NCBI RefSeq assembly: GCF_006539545.1
Contig: NZ_BJNF01000059.1
Span: 1-64,000, forward strand
Direction of reading: 5' to 3'
Length of the DNA stretch: 64,000 nt
DNA from: Nitrobacter winogradskyi
Lineage (GTDB): Bacteria > Pseudomonadota > Alphaproteobacteria > Rhizobiales > Xanthobacteraceae
The notes under the pieces were generated by a model that saw nothing but the letters and a program-made list of their open reading frames with translations, was not told the origin of the DNA and did no database searches. Both the position numbers and the translations under genes were made by a program. Below, in pieces: positions 1 to 8,183 of the stretch; positions within the stretch are counted from its first letter, which is position 1, and each line of letters opens with the position of its first letter.

Positions 1-75
1 GCTCTAAAGAGAGCGCGTCAGAACATCAACCGAGACGCTCCGTTTCTGATTGATCAGAAGCGGAAAGGCCGTCGT
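1..75. repeat. Dispersed palindromic repeat, copy 1
   Basis: Carries 'gcgcgtcagaacatcaac', an internal dyad tctgat/atcaga and 'gaagcggaaagg'. The same parts, in the same order, occur near 16.2, 31.9 and 33.3 kb. The copy may begin before the window. Confidence 0.6.
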
Positions 76-129
76 TTCGCCCGCTCTGCAGCCCGAGCCG
101 CGCGCTTCATCCTCGGGCCTGCCTTTTGC

Positions 130-456
130 CTAACGATAGCGTCGCCCCCGACATGGCCAGTCCCGGCCATGCACAAGGCCAAGCCCCAGATCATTCGCGA
201 GCCAGAAGGGGATCGTTGCCTCTTGAGCTCCGTATCGGATCACCGGCACGACCGGTCCGCCGCATGGGTCCACCCGATCGTCCTCGGGACGATACTGGTA
301 TCGCGGAACGATATAGGAGTCCCAGTAGGGTTGCGGGGTTGGAGGCGTAACGATGATGACCCGCCTGGGCTTCGCGTGGGCGGGTGCAATGAATGCTCCC
401 GAGCAACACAGCGCCAGGGCCGAGCCGAGAGCGAACGCGACGGTCAGTATCCTCAT
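130..456 (-). CDS. Small secreted hypothetical protein
   Basis: 108 residues. The start at 456 is chosen because it opens directly into a clear Sec signal peptide (MRILTVAFALGSALALCC, cleavage near AHA) and has GGAG eight bases upstream; longer in-frame starts give an implausible arginine-rich leader. The mature part is rich in Pro, Arg and Tyr (VTPPTPQPYWDSYIVPRYQY) and has two cysteines, compatible with one disulfide in the periplasm. No family is recognised. It is separated from the metal genes to its right and does not obviously share an operon with them. Confidence 0.6.
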   Translation of the reverse strand: MRILTVAFALGSALALCCSGAFIAPAHAKPRRVIIVTPPTPQPYWDSYIVPRYQYRPEDDRVDPCGGPVVPVIRYGAQEATIPFWLANDLGLGLVHGRDWPCRGRRYR

Positions 457-629
457 GCCTCGACTCCGTGCCGGCCGGCCTTCAATCCGCCAAGCATACG
501 GCTTTGGCATCATTTGGCAATGAAGGGCAAGCCGTTTTCTGATGGCAAGAAGCGGAACGCGGCCCAACCCTCGAGGTCGAATGCCGCGCCCGGAGAACTC
601 GCTTTTCCCATCGTCAGGGACGACAGTTC

Positions 630-974
630 TCAGCTAGCGACGACCTCGATCGCTCCGTGGTCATCGCAATGATCACCATGAGGATGATGAAGCCGGCCAT
701 TCACGAGGTAATCGACGTGATCGCCGTGTGGAACGGCCTGATGCCCGCAGTCGGGACCATGAACATGGCCGGCGTCGTGGCCCACATGACCAAACTCCGG
801 CGTGCAACGGTCGGGATTTTCGGCGCTGACGTTGATGGCATGCTCCTCAACGGCGTCGCCGGCCTGATGGTGCAGATGGCCGTCATGCAGATAGTCGACA
901 TGATCGCCGTGTTTGACCGCGACGTGGCCGCATGAAGGCCCGTGCTTGTGCGGATGATCAGCATGAGTCGTCAT
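630..974 (-). CDS. Histidine-rich metal-binding protein with two internal repeats
   Basis: 114 residues, about a quarter of them His, with no signal peptide, so probably cytoplasmic. It contains two copies of a unit of about 28 residues: HGPSCGHVAVKHGDHVDYLH near the N-terminus and HGPDCGHQAVPHGDHVDYLV in the C-terminal half. Each unit has one Cys and several His and Asp, a typical soft/borderline metal site. It lies 24 bases downstream of the ArsR/SmtB regulator on the same strand, so the two are probably one metal-inducible operon. Likely role: buffering or chaperoning Zn, Ni or Co. The function is inferred from composition and context only. Confidence 0.75.
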   Translation of the reverse strand: MTTHADHPHKHGPSCGHVAVKHGDHVDYLHDGHLHHQAGDAVEEHAINVSAENPDRCTPEFGHVGHDAGHVHGPDCGHQAVPHGDHVDYLVNGRLHHPHGDHCDDHGAIEVVAS

Positions 975-998
975 GTAATTTCCTTTCCTGGCTGGGGT

Positions 999-1298
999 TT
1001 AGTGGCCTTCACAAGCGTGCTCGATCGCATTGTCCACGAGGTTGAGAACGTGCGTATCGGCTAACGAATAAAGGACGCTCTGGCCCTTGCGTCGCCGTTT
1101 GACGAGATGCGCTGTCAGCAGAACCTTCAAACGGGCGGACATCGTAGTGACCTTCTCCTGTTCGATCTCGGCGAGTTCTCCAACGCTCAGTTCGCGTTTT
1201 GATAATCGCAAGAGGATACCGAGCCGGTGTGGGTCAGCCAGCGCCTTGAGCATTTCAGCGGCCAGCTCAAGCTGACGCCATTGAGGATCGGAAACCAT
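999..1298 (-). CDS. ArsR/SmtB-family metal-sensing repressor
   Basis: 99 residues from the ATG at 1298; a longer frame to 1364 exists but would run through the operator. Winged-helix DNA-binding protein: LKALADPHRLGILLRL opens the fold and LSVGELAEI...VTTMSARLKVL is the recognition helix region. There is no CxC in the alpha-3 region. The C-terminal helix reads ADTHVLNLVDNAIEHACEGH, where Asp, His, His and Glu fall at offsets 0, 2, 13 and 16, the spacing of the SmtB alpha-5 ligands (D104, H106, H117, E120). That predicts a Zn/Co/Ni sensor that leaves DNA when metal binds. It is followed by the His-rich gene. Confidence 0.88.
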   Translation of the reverse strand: MVSDPQWRQLELAAEMLKALADPHRLGILLRLSKRELSVGELAEIEQEKVTTMSARLKVLLTAHLVKRRRKGQSVLYSLADTHVLNLVDNAIEHACEGH

Positions 1299-1314
1299 CT
1301 CACCAACAAATCTA

Positions 1315-1338
1315 ATATTCCAATGAACTATAGAATAT
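1315..1338. promoter_or_regulatory. Probable ArsR/SmtB operator
   Basis: Perfect 6-base arms ATATTC (1315-1320) and GAATAT (1333-1338) around a 12-base AT-rich centre. The dyad ends 17 bases upstream of the regulator's ATG, where self-repression would act. Confidence 0.6.
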
Positions 1339-1441
1339 CGGAGGATGTTCGTCAAGCCGCACATTCATGAGAACCTGCCGGATCGGCCGCGCGACATGGG
1401 TAGTGGACTTTCGACCCGGAGAGTCGCGGCAGCTTCGCGAT

Positions 1442-1464
1442 CGGATCATTCGCGGAATGATCCG
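1442..1464. promoter_or_regulatory. 23-base perfect palindrome upstream of the exporter operon
   Basis: Arms cggatcattc and gaatgatccg (10 bases each, perfect) around gcg. No T-run follows on either strand, so an operator is more likely than a terminator. It lies about 140 bases before the DUF1007 gene, between two divergent metal loci. Confidence 0.5.
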
Positions 1465-1600
1465 GATTGCGGGAGCCGTCGTCGCCACGCTGGCGCGTGA
1501 GGTTGGATCGTGATGAGTCTGGTCGGCGACGGCGCAGATCCCCTGCGATTCCGATCGCCGCCGCTATTCCGCCGCACTTGTCCTTATCGCTCTCAGGGCC

Positions 1601-2245
1601 ATGAGCCGGATCAGGTCAATCATTTGTCTTGCGCTTCTTTTCCTTGCGGGCACGTCGATGCCCGCCAGCGCCCATCCGCATGTCTGGGTCACCATCCGCA
1701 GCGAAGTTCTCTATACGCCGGACGGTCTGATGAGCGGAATCCGTCACGCATGGACGTTCGACGATATGTTCTCCGCCTATGCTCTGCAGGGCATCCATCA
1801 TGCGACGAAGGGGCAATATACGCGCGAGGAACTGAACGCCCTCGCGGAGGTGAACGTGACATCCCTCAAGGAGAATGACTATTTCACCTACGCGAAGGCC
1901 GATGGCAGGAAAGCGGCGTTTTCCGATCCCGTTGATTACTGGCTTGAATACAAGGATTCGGCTTTGATCCTGCATTTTACGCTGCCGCTGAAGACACCGG
2001 TTGCCGCCAAGGCGATGCTGATCGAGGTGTATGATCCGACGATCTTCGTCGATTTCGGGCTTGCGAAGGATCAGGCTGTCGCTTTGGCCGGAGCGCCCGC
2101 AAGCTGCCAGCTGATCGTCGATAGCCCTCGTACGCCGACCGCCGACGAGCAGCTTCGGATGAGCCAGCTCGATCAAAGCCCGCTCGATTCCCTTGATACT
2201 TTCGGACAGGGTTTTTCCAACAAGATCCGCATCAAGTGTCCATGA
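1601..2245 (+). CDS. DUF1007-family periplasmic protein
   Basis: 214 residues. A Sec signal peptide (CLALLFLAGTSMPASA) is followed at once by the family hallmark HPHVWV, whose histidines would sit at the mature N-terminus and could bind metal. DUF1007 proteins are commonly encoded beside NicO/RcnA-type transporters, as here: the exporter gene starts 27 bases after this stop, so they are almost certainly co-transcribed. The likely role is a periplasmic accessory of metal export. The precise biochemical role of the family is not established to my knowledge. Confidence 0.85.
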   Translation: MSRIRSIICLALLFLAGTSMPASAHPHVWVTIRSEVLYTPDGLMSGIRHAWTFDDMFSAYALQGIHHATKGQYTREELNALAEVNVTSLKENDYFTYAKADGRKAAFSDPVDYWLEYKDSALILHFTLPLKTPVAAKAMLIEVYDPTIFVDFGLAKDQAVALAGAPASCQLIVDSPRTPTADEQLRMSQLDQSPLDSLDTFGQGFSNKIRIKCP

Positions 2246-2271
2246 CGACGTCGTGAACCGAGAAGGATGCA

Positions 2272-3411
2272 ATGGCTGATCGTCACGGGGATCGATGCTC
2301 ATATGCGACGAAGGCGGCGATCTTTATCTGCGCGCTGCTTCTCGTTGCGGGCCTGATGGATGCGGCCCTTGCGCAGAGCCTGTCGTTCGGCTCCCGGCAG
2401 CCGGCGGCGTCGTCGTCCGCAAGTTTCTTCGGCTGGATCTTCAGTCAGCAGGCCGCATTCTACCGATCGCTTTCCGCCCTTATCCGTGCCAGCAAGACCG
2501 ATGGCACCGCTATATGGGGTCTGCTCGGCTTCTCGTTTCTTTACGGCGTTTTCCACGCCGCCGGTCCTGGCCATGGCAAGGCCGTGATCTCCTCCTATCT
2601 CGTCGCGAATAATGAAACCTGGAAGCGCGGCGTGACGCTTTCGTTCGCGTCGGCGATGCTTCAGGCGATGGTCGCGATTGCGATCGTCGCCATCGGGGCG
2701 ATCGTTCTTGAAGTGACCGCAAAGGCCATGGGTGACACGGTCCGCGTGATCGAGATCGTCAGCTATGGTCTGGTTGTATTGATCGGCGTTCGCTTGCTCT
2801 GGGTGAAAGGACGCGGCTTCCTGCGGTCCTGCCGTGATATCAGGCGGGCAAGAAGCCTTGGCGCTGCGGCCGCCACCGAGCGGCGCGCTCCGGGCTTTCC
2901 CGAAGCGGAAGCCGGTTGTGGTTGCCATCACCATCATGGACAATCCCACGATCACTTCCGGCATGATCATTCCGCTCACAAGGATTGTGATCCCGCTTGC
3001 AATCATGACCATGCATCCGCGTGCGGGCACGCGCACGGCCCAGAACCGGAGGGTCTCGCAGGCCCTGGCGGCTGGAGAAGGGGTTTCGCTGCCGTTCTGG
3101 CGGTGGGCGTGCGACCCTGCTCGGGTGCGATCATCATCCTGGTCTTCGCATTGTCTCAGGATATGTTCTGGACCGGAATAGGTTCGGCCCTGATGATGGG
3201 AGCGGGTACGGCGATCACGATTGCTGCGATCGCCACGCTCGCCGTCTACGCACGCAATCTTGCCGGTCGTATGACGGACTCTCGATCGGGCAGGGGGACG
3301 CTTGTCATGAAGGGTGTCGAAGTTGGCGCCGCGGCCATGATCATCGTCGTCGGCCTGTTCCTGCTGACAGGGTTCATGGCGAGCGAGCAGCTCTGGATGT
3401 TCAGCGCATAG
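2272..3411 (+). CDS. NicO/RcnA-family nickel/cobalt exporter with His-rich loop
   Basis: 379 residues, inner membrane. The signature HAAGPGHGKAVISSYLVA is the conserved NicO first motif, and AVGVRPCSGAIIILVFALS the second conserved membrane motif. Between them, about residues 215-256, lies a cytoplasmic-type loop packed with His and Cys (CGCHHHHGQSHDH, CNHDHASACGHAHG), typical of RcnA-like efflux proteins. About six hydrophobic segments are visible, the first signal-like. It is predicted to export Ni or Co, or possibly Zn given the nearby sensor. The 3' end abuts a truncated PepSY gene on the other strand, so the region right of it has been rearranged. Confidence 0.85.
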   Translation: MADRHGDRCSYATKAAIFICALLLVAGLMDAALAQSLSFGSRQPAASSSASFFGWIFSQQAAFYRSLSALIRASKTDGTAIWGLLGFSFLYGVFHAAGPGHGKAVISSYLVANNETWKRGVTLSFASAMLQAMVAIAIVAIGAIVLEVTAKAMGDTVRVIEIVSYGLVVLIGVRLLWVKGRGFLRSCRDIRRARSLGAAAATERRAPGFPEAEAGCGCHHHHGQSHDHFRHDHSAHKDCDPACNHDHASACGHAHGPEPEGLAGPGGWRRGFAAVLAVGVRPCSGAIIILVFALSQDMFWTGIGSALMMGAGTAITIAAIATLAVYARNLAGRMTDSRSGRGTLVMKGVEVGAAAMIIVVGLFLLTGFMASEQLWMFSA

Positions 3412-3572
3412 TGGATGATCCATGCCTTCAGTTCCGCCCTGAATGCCAGGATGCTGCCGGTCAAGGCCGCCACGGCGATGAATATCGCCGTGGCAAGGTC
3501 AAAGTAAAGGTGAACAGCCACCCAGGAGCCGCGGCGCTGCGTCCACCCAGCGGCGTGAAACGCAGGGTTCAT
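3412..3572 (-). pseudogene. Truncated PepSY-associated membrane protein (5' fragment)
   Basis: The start codon overlaps the TonB-receptor stop (TGATG), as in receptor-PepSY operons. The first 50 or so residues (WTQRRGSWVAVHLYFDLATA, then AALTGSILAFRAEL) match the first transmembrane segment of PepSY-TM reductase-like proteins, normally 350-500 residues. Homology ends near 3412, where the frame runs antisense into the end of the RcnA-like gene and stops at 3246. The remaining 85-90 % of the gene is missing. It is probably a remnant left by a deletion or rearrangement. Confidence 0.7.
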
Positions 3573-5893
3573 CAGTACTCGACTCCCAGCGAAAGCATGA
3601 ACGTGCGCGGCCTGCCGATGTAGTATTGCCCATACCCGTTACTGCCGCTCCACCAGGCCTCGTCGGTCAGGTTCTCGATGTTGAGCTGCGCGGTCATCAC
3701 CGATTTGTCCACCTTCCAGCGGTAGCTGGCCATGGCGTTGACGATGGCGTAGCCCGGCCGTTGCGGACGGTAGTCGCCGCTGTAGTTGCGCGCGGCCTCG
3801 GTAAGACCCATTCCCTGCACGCCGAGGCCCAGTTTCAGTCCGTCCAGATCGCCGCCAGCAAACGTATAGGTGCTCCACAGGCTGCCCGAATGCACCGGCG
3901 TGTTGTGCAGTCTGTTACCTTCCCAGCCGTTGGTGTCGCGCGTGATCTTCGCGAAGGGCATGTAGGCGTAGCCGGCCTTGATGTTCCAGCCCGGCAGGAT
4001 CTCGCCCGATACGTCTACTTCGACGCCGCGGCTTCGCGCTTCCCCGACCGCGATCAAACGGCTGCGAAGTGCCGGATCCGGCACCGCGACGTTCTGCTTG
4101 GTAAGATCGAACAGCGCCAGCGTGCCGATCAGGCGGCCGCCCGCCAGCTCGGTTTTGATCCCGGCCTCGAACTGCTGCGCGGTCTGCGGCGGCAGCGGCT
4201 GGCCGGACGGATCAACTCCATTGGAGGCGCCGAAATTCTCGGTATAGCTGCCATAGATCGAGAGTTGAGAGATGGGTCGCCACAACACGCCGAAGCGGGG
4301 AGTAACCTTCGAGTCTGAGCTTGAGCTAATCGGGCTGAGATTATTTGTGGTACCGGTGATGCCCGAACGCGAGGCGTGATCGTAGCGCAGCCCGGCCAGC
4401 ACGAACACGTCGTAAGGCAGTTGCATCTGGTCCTGCAGATAAAAGCCGTACCAGGGAGTACTGGTATTGACGTGAAATACGTCCGCGTCCGTAACGATTG
4501 GCGGCGCAGCCGTATATACCGGATTGAAGACATTGGTGCTCCAACTGATCCCGGCGGGTGGAGAATACAAGTCGCCCCAGGTCGTTCTCTCATATCGTGA
4601 CGAATAGTCGGCGCCGGCCAGAAGCGTGTGGCTGACGTTCCAGGTATCGAATTTCCCCGTCAGTTGGAGGGAGCTGAACAGGTTTTTGAGAGAATCGTCA
4701 TCATAGACGTTATCTGAAAAGAAGTTTCGATTCGCATCACCGTTACTTGCGGCGAAGGGCCTCGTGTAAAGCCTCGAAGACGTGCTGACAAACCTGCTGT
4801 AGCTCAGGTTGTGGCGGATGCTCCAGTTGTCGTTGAAACTGTGTTCGGTGTTTAGCGTCATCAGCAGGTATTTCTGGTTCTGCATCGACCATGGATCGTT
4901 CAGGTTCGTGCTTCTGCGGATGTCGGGAGGACGGTTGTTGATACTGGGAATCATCGCGTAAATCGGACCGCCCGTGCCCCTGTAGTTGATATCGCTATAT
5001 TCTATCTGCAGCGTGGTGCGCGTTCGCTCGCTGATATCCAGGCTGAGGGAGGGAGCGATGGAGTTGCGCTCCTCGTTGTAATGATCGAGCCAGGTCCCGT
5101 TGCGCTGGTGTGCGGCGACCACCCGGTAGCTGAACGGTCCGTCGCCCACCGACCCCGTGGCGTCGAGTTCGGTGCGGCGCAGATTGTAGCTGCCGAGCCG
5201 CTGCCTGACGCTATAGTACGGGGTTCTTTGAGGCTGCTTGGTCACGAAGTTGATGATGCCGCCCGGCTCCGCCCGCCCGTAAAGGACGGAGGCCGGGCCC
5301 TTGAGCACTTCGATACGATCGACATTGACGAGGTCTTGTGTGTGGGCGTAGTCCACACGGAAGGGCAGTCCGTTGCGATAGTAATTCTGGAATTCGAACC
5401 CCCGGATCAGAAACTCCTGCTCCATCCCGCGCCCTGAGGTGATACCGCTGACATTGCGTAGCGCCTGGTCCAAACCAATGACCTGCTGGTCGCGCAGCAC
5501 ATCTTGCGGGATGACCTGAACAGATACTGGAGTTTCCATCAGCGGCGTATCAGTCTTGGTGCCGGTCGTCGCGTTGGGCATCGCGTAACCCATGCCGGTG
5601 CTGTCAGCTCGGGTGCCGAAACCGGTGCCTCGCTCGATGACCGGCGCGGCCGGAGCATTGACGCGAGCGGGTTGGCTGGACGTCGCGGCCGCGCGCGCGG
5701 CCGGTCTGGCAGCGGCGCGCTTCGGCTTGCGCTTGGGAGCCTGACTCGTTTCCACCGTGATAGGCGGAAGGGTGACGCCATCACCTCGCGGACCGGGCCG
5801 TTCCTGCGACGAAGCGCTATTGACCATGAATGAAATCGCGACAGCCGACGTCGCGCACGCCGCACAGCAGCGCGCAAATGCACGAATAGACAT
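3572..5893 (-). CDS. TonB-dependent siderophore-type outer-membrane receptor
   Basis: 773 residues from the ATG at 5893, which precedes a signal peptide ending NSASSQ. Possible TonB box LPPITVET. The plug contains QVIPQDVLRDQQVIGLDQAL, the RGFEFQNYYRNG segment and VLKGPASVLYGRAEPGGIIN, all typical of the siderophore-receptor subfamily. The barrel is complete and ends in an aromatic residue (MLSLGVEY). Between signal peptide and plug lies an unusual Lys/Arg/Ala-rich linker (KRKPKRAAARPAARAA). It follows a DUF2946 gene and precedes a PepSY remnant. The substrate is not evident; DUF2946 neighbours suggest copper or a metal chelate, family homology suggests a ferric siderophore. Confidence 0.88.
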   Translation of the reverse strand: MSIRAFARCCAACATSAVAISFMVNSASSQERPGPRGDGVTLPPITVETSQAPKRKPKRAAARPAARAAATSSQPARVNAPAAPVIERGTGFGTRADSTGMGYAMPNATTGTKTDTPLMETPVSVQVIPQDVLRDQQVIGLDQALRNVSGITSGRGMEQEFLIRGFEFQNYYRNGLPFRVDYAHTQDLVNVDRIEVLKGPASVLYGRAEPGGIINFVTKQPQRTPYYSVRQRLGSYNLRRTELDATGSVGDGPFSYRVVAAHQRNGTWLDHYNEERNSIAPSLSLDISERTRTTLQIEYSDINYRGTGGPIYAMIPSINNRPPDIRRSTNLNDPWSMQNQKYLLMTLNTEHSFNDNWSIRHNLSYSRFVSTSSRLYTRPFAASNGDANRNFFSDNVYDDDSLKNLFSSLQLTGKFDTWNVSHTLLAGADYSSRYERTTWGDLYSPPAGISWSTNVFNPVYTAAPPIVTDADVFHVNTSTPWYGFYLQDQMQLPYDVFVLAGLRYDHASRSGITGTTNNLSPISSSSDSKVTPRFGVLWRPISQLSIYGSYTENFGASNGVDPSGQPLPPQTAQQFEAGIKTELAGGRLIGTLALFDLTKQNVAVPDPALRSRLIAVGEARSRGVEVDVSGEILPGWNIKAGYAYMPFAKITRDTNGWEGNRLHNTPVHSGSLWSTYTFAGGDLDGLKLGLGVQGMGLTEAARNYSGDYRPQRPGYAIVNAMASYRWKVDKSVMTAQLNIENLTDEAWWSGSNGYGQYYIGRPRTFMLSLGVEY

Positions 5894-5991
5894 GATGCAT
5901 ACGTATCCTGATGCCGGGGCTCGCCCTCGGCGTTCAATCAAACGGGTTCGATGGTCGCGACCAGTCGCGGCCATCGTGCGGATTTGTTGAA

Positions 5992-6366
5992 TCAGGATAT
6001 GGAAGGAGGCGCGCGCGCCTGTGCGTTGGCGTCAATGGCGAATGGCGGCAAACCAAAGGTCAGGCCGCGCCAGACGACGGCGGTGGCGTTACGCTCGATG
6101 CTGACAGCAACCGCCAGCGGATCCGGAGGCGGCGCCGTGGCGTGATGGACGACGCAACACAGGGCGCAACAAGCGCCGTGCATCTGCTGCGGGTCGGTCT
6201 CACGGTCTTCAGCAGGAGTCGCATCGGGCGCGTGCGAGCATATCGCGCCTGCCAGCGGATCGGCCGCAGTTGCGCTGAACGCCAGGCACGCGGCCACGGG
6301 TGCGAATATCTGCACCAGCATCGCAAGCATGACGATCGGAAGAAATCTTCCCAGCCGCCGACGCAT
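5992..6366 (-). CDS. DUF2946-family Cys/His membrane protein, copy A
   Basis: 124 residues; the start at 6366 is set by alignment with copy B at 10669-11037 (both begin MRRRLGRFLPIVM). An N-terminal hydrophobic segment (LAMLVQIFAPVAACLAF) anchors or exports it. The mature part has ICSHAPD and a dense cluster MHGACCALCCVVHH, well suited to Cu(I). DUF2946 genes are often found beside TonB-dependent copper receptors, and this one sits 98 bases upstream of a receptor gene. Proposed role: periplasmic copper binding near the uptake machinery. The function is inferred. Confidence 0.75.
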   Translation of the reverse strand: MRRRLGRFLPIVMLAMLVQIFAPVAACLAFSATAADPLAGAICSHAPDATPAEDRETDPQQMHGACCALCCVVHHATAPPPDPLAVAVSIERNATAVVWRGLTFGLPPFAIDANAQARAPPSIS

Positions 6367-6435
6367 GATCCCCCAGCTTTTCGCGACGGAAGTCACGGAT
6401 TCAAATATCGAGACAAAGCCACCGACCGGTTCGCA

Positions 6436-6960
6436 TCAATCGTGTGTTTGAAGCGTGCTTTCCGGGCTTGTTTCGATCGCCTGGCTTGCGAACCATTCCC
6501 TGACCTTGGAAAGCTCGACGATGCCTTCAATGGTTGTGATTTTCCCATCGCGCGCGATCAGCATCGTGCGCGGGATATCGCCCTGCCAGGCGGGATCGAT
6601 CTCATAGCGCAGCCGTTCGACGAAACCGTCGCTGAAGGTCCAGTTCTCGGTCGAAGATAGTCCGGCCTTCCGCAGCATCGACAGAGCCGCTTCACGCGCG
6701 TTCGGAACAAGATCGGCATTGACCGTCACGACATCGACGCCGGGATTGTCCGTGACGAACTTTCCGAGGAGCGGCAGTTCGACCTTGCAAGGGCCGCAGG
6801 TAACCCCCCAGAAATTGACCATCATCGGACGGCCGGCGTGTGCATTGAGGATGGCCTGCCAGCTTCCTCGCTGAAACGCGCGCAAGGGATCCTGCGCCGC
6901 CAGACCCTGGGGAAGGAATGCGCACACAAGCACGAACGCCACTAACGATAGACGCCTCAT
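6436..6960 (-). CDS. TlpA/ResA-like periplasmic thioredoxin
   Basis: 174 residues. The signal peptide ends near GLAAQ. The thioredoxin fold is shown by VNFWGVTCGPCKVELPLL, with the catalytic CGPC, and by the cis-Pro loop GDIPRTMLIARDGKI. The start overlaps the stop of the upstream propeller gene by four bases (ATGA), so the two are translationally coupled. Proteins of this type keep periplasmic cysteines reduced for metal or heme loading. Here the likely client is the Cys-rich propeller protein or the DUF2946 protein, which is an inference from the operon. Confidence 0.85.
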   Translation of the reverse strand: MRRLSLVAFVLVCAFLPQGLAAQDPLRAFQRGSWQAILNAHAGRPMMVNFWGVTCGPCKVELPLLGKFVTDNPGVDVVTVNADLVPNAREAALSMLRKAGLSSTENWTFSDGFVERLRYEIDPAWQGDIPRTMLIARDGKITTIEGIVELSKVREWFASQAIETSPESTLQTHD

Positions 6961-8165
6961 GGCGCGTCCTTGATCTGCGTGATGTGGTAGCCGTCAGCTT
7001 TCGTCATCCATGACAGGAAGACCTCGGATCCATTCCCCACAAGCAGAGGATGATCCGACGCGTCCGTCGTCGCGGCGATGTCTCGCGGTTGCGACCAGCT
7101 TTTTCCGTCATCGCCGGACCTGATCAGCTTCACGGTGGTCTTCTCGCCGTCGAATTCCTTCCAGACGATCGTGGCGCCCGAGCCGTTCGCCAATACGTAG
7201 GGGCGTGACGCATTCCGGTCGGGCCTGCCGATCGCCATGGGCTCGGAAAAGGTCTGTCCGCCGTCGGTCGAGCGCGCATGGAACAAACCCCTTCGGGCTT
7301 CGCCGCTGGTGAACCAGACCGCGTGATAGGTTCCCTTCGGCGAGATGGCGAGGCTTGGCCCCTGATGCGGGCATGCGTCGGTCTTCCAGCCGTCGTGGCT
7401 GACGCGATGGATCTCCCCCGGCGCCGTCGGATCCCCGAAGGTGACGATCGCGTGGTCCCGAACGCTGCCCGGAAAGATATTGCGAAACAGAACGGCGGGC
7501 CTGCCGGAGCCTGCGAAGGCGACGGCGATCCGGCAGCACTCGCAGGTGTTGTCTTTCACAAGCCGCGTTTCGGAATAGGTGCCGCCGCCGTCCTTCGACC
7601 ATGCAAAGAACAACGCCGCTCCATTATAGCTTTGATTGTCAGCGCTTGCCCGGACGCGGTTGCGCTTGTCGATCCAGGCCGCGAAGACCGAACCGTCGCC
7701 GTCCAGCGCGAGTTGCACGAAGCGTTGGCTTTCCGTGCCCGGTGTAATGGGTGCCGGCTTGTTAAAGCTGCGGCCTTCATCGACGGAGTGCGTGTACAGC
7801 ACCTCGCCATTGAAGTTCTTGTCCCTGAAAATCGAGAAGGCGATGGCGATGCGGTTTTGCCGGTCAACGATCATGCTCGGGCGGGCATCGGGTCCCCAAT
7901 CGAGCTTGAGCGGTTGATCAAAGACCGCGACGGGCGTTGAAAACGTCTTTCCGTGATCCCTGGAGCGCGCCACCGAAATGCGTCCACCCGCCATCCACGC
8001 CAGCCACAAGGTTCCGTCAGGCGCGAATGCCGGCGTGACCTTGGTCGCGCAGCGCAGCTCAGTGGTATCGCAGGCGGCCTCGGAGGCGTGATGGTGACTC
8101 ATTTGCGCGTTTGCAGCGCCTTGCAGGAAGAGCGCGATCGCAGCGACGGCAGCTGTTCTGATCAT
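6957..8165 (-). CDS. Secreted Asp-box (BNR) beta-propeller protein with CxCC motif
   Basis: 402 residues with a signal peptide (AAVAAIALFLQGAANA). Five Asp-box repeats of the S-x-D-x-G-x-[ST]-[FWY] type are visible: SRDHGKTF (68-75), SVDEGRSF (127-134), SKDGGGTY (190-197), STDGGQTF (299-306) and SGDDGKSW (350-357). These indicate a sialidase-like propeller. It would usually be named exo-sialidase, but a full sialidase active site is not evident. Instead there are metal-type residues: HHH at 24-26, Cys 32 and 39, C208-x-C210-C211 and C265-P-H267. It lies 18 bases after the TonB receptor and overlaps the thioredoxin gene. A copper- or chelate-binding periplasmic role is inferred. Confidence 0.75.
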   Translation of the reverse strand: MIRTAAVAAIALFLQGAANAQMSHHHASEAACDTTELRCATKVTPAFAPDGTLWLAWMAGGRISVARSRDHGKTFSTPVAVFDQPLKLDWGPDARPSMIVDRQNRIAIAFSIFRDKNFNGEVLYTHSVDEGRSFNKPAPITPGTESQRFVQLALDGDGSVFAAWIDKRNRVRASADNQSYNGAALFFAWSKDGGGTYSETRLVKDNTCECCRIAVAFAGSGRPAVLFRNIFPGSVRDHAIVTFGDPTAPGEIHRVSHDGWKTDACPHQGPSLAISPKGTYHAVWFTSGEARRGLFHARSTDGGQTFSEPMAIGRPDRNASRPYVLANGSGATIVWKEFDGEKTTVKLIRSGDDGKSWSQPRDIAATTDASDHPLLVGNGSEVFLSWMTKADGYHITQIKDAP

Positions 8166-8183
8166 GGTCAGGCTTTCCCTTTG

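Noticed and set aside
6957-8165. Annotation as exo-alpha-sialidase
   Set aside because: Only Asp-boxes support it; no sialic acid genes are nearby and the Cys/His motifs and operon point to metals.
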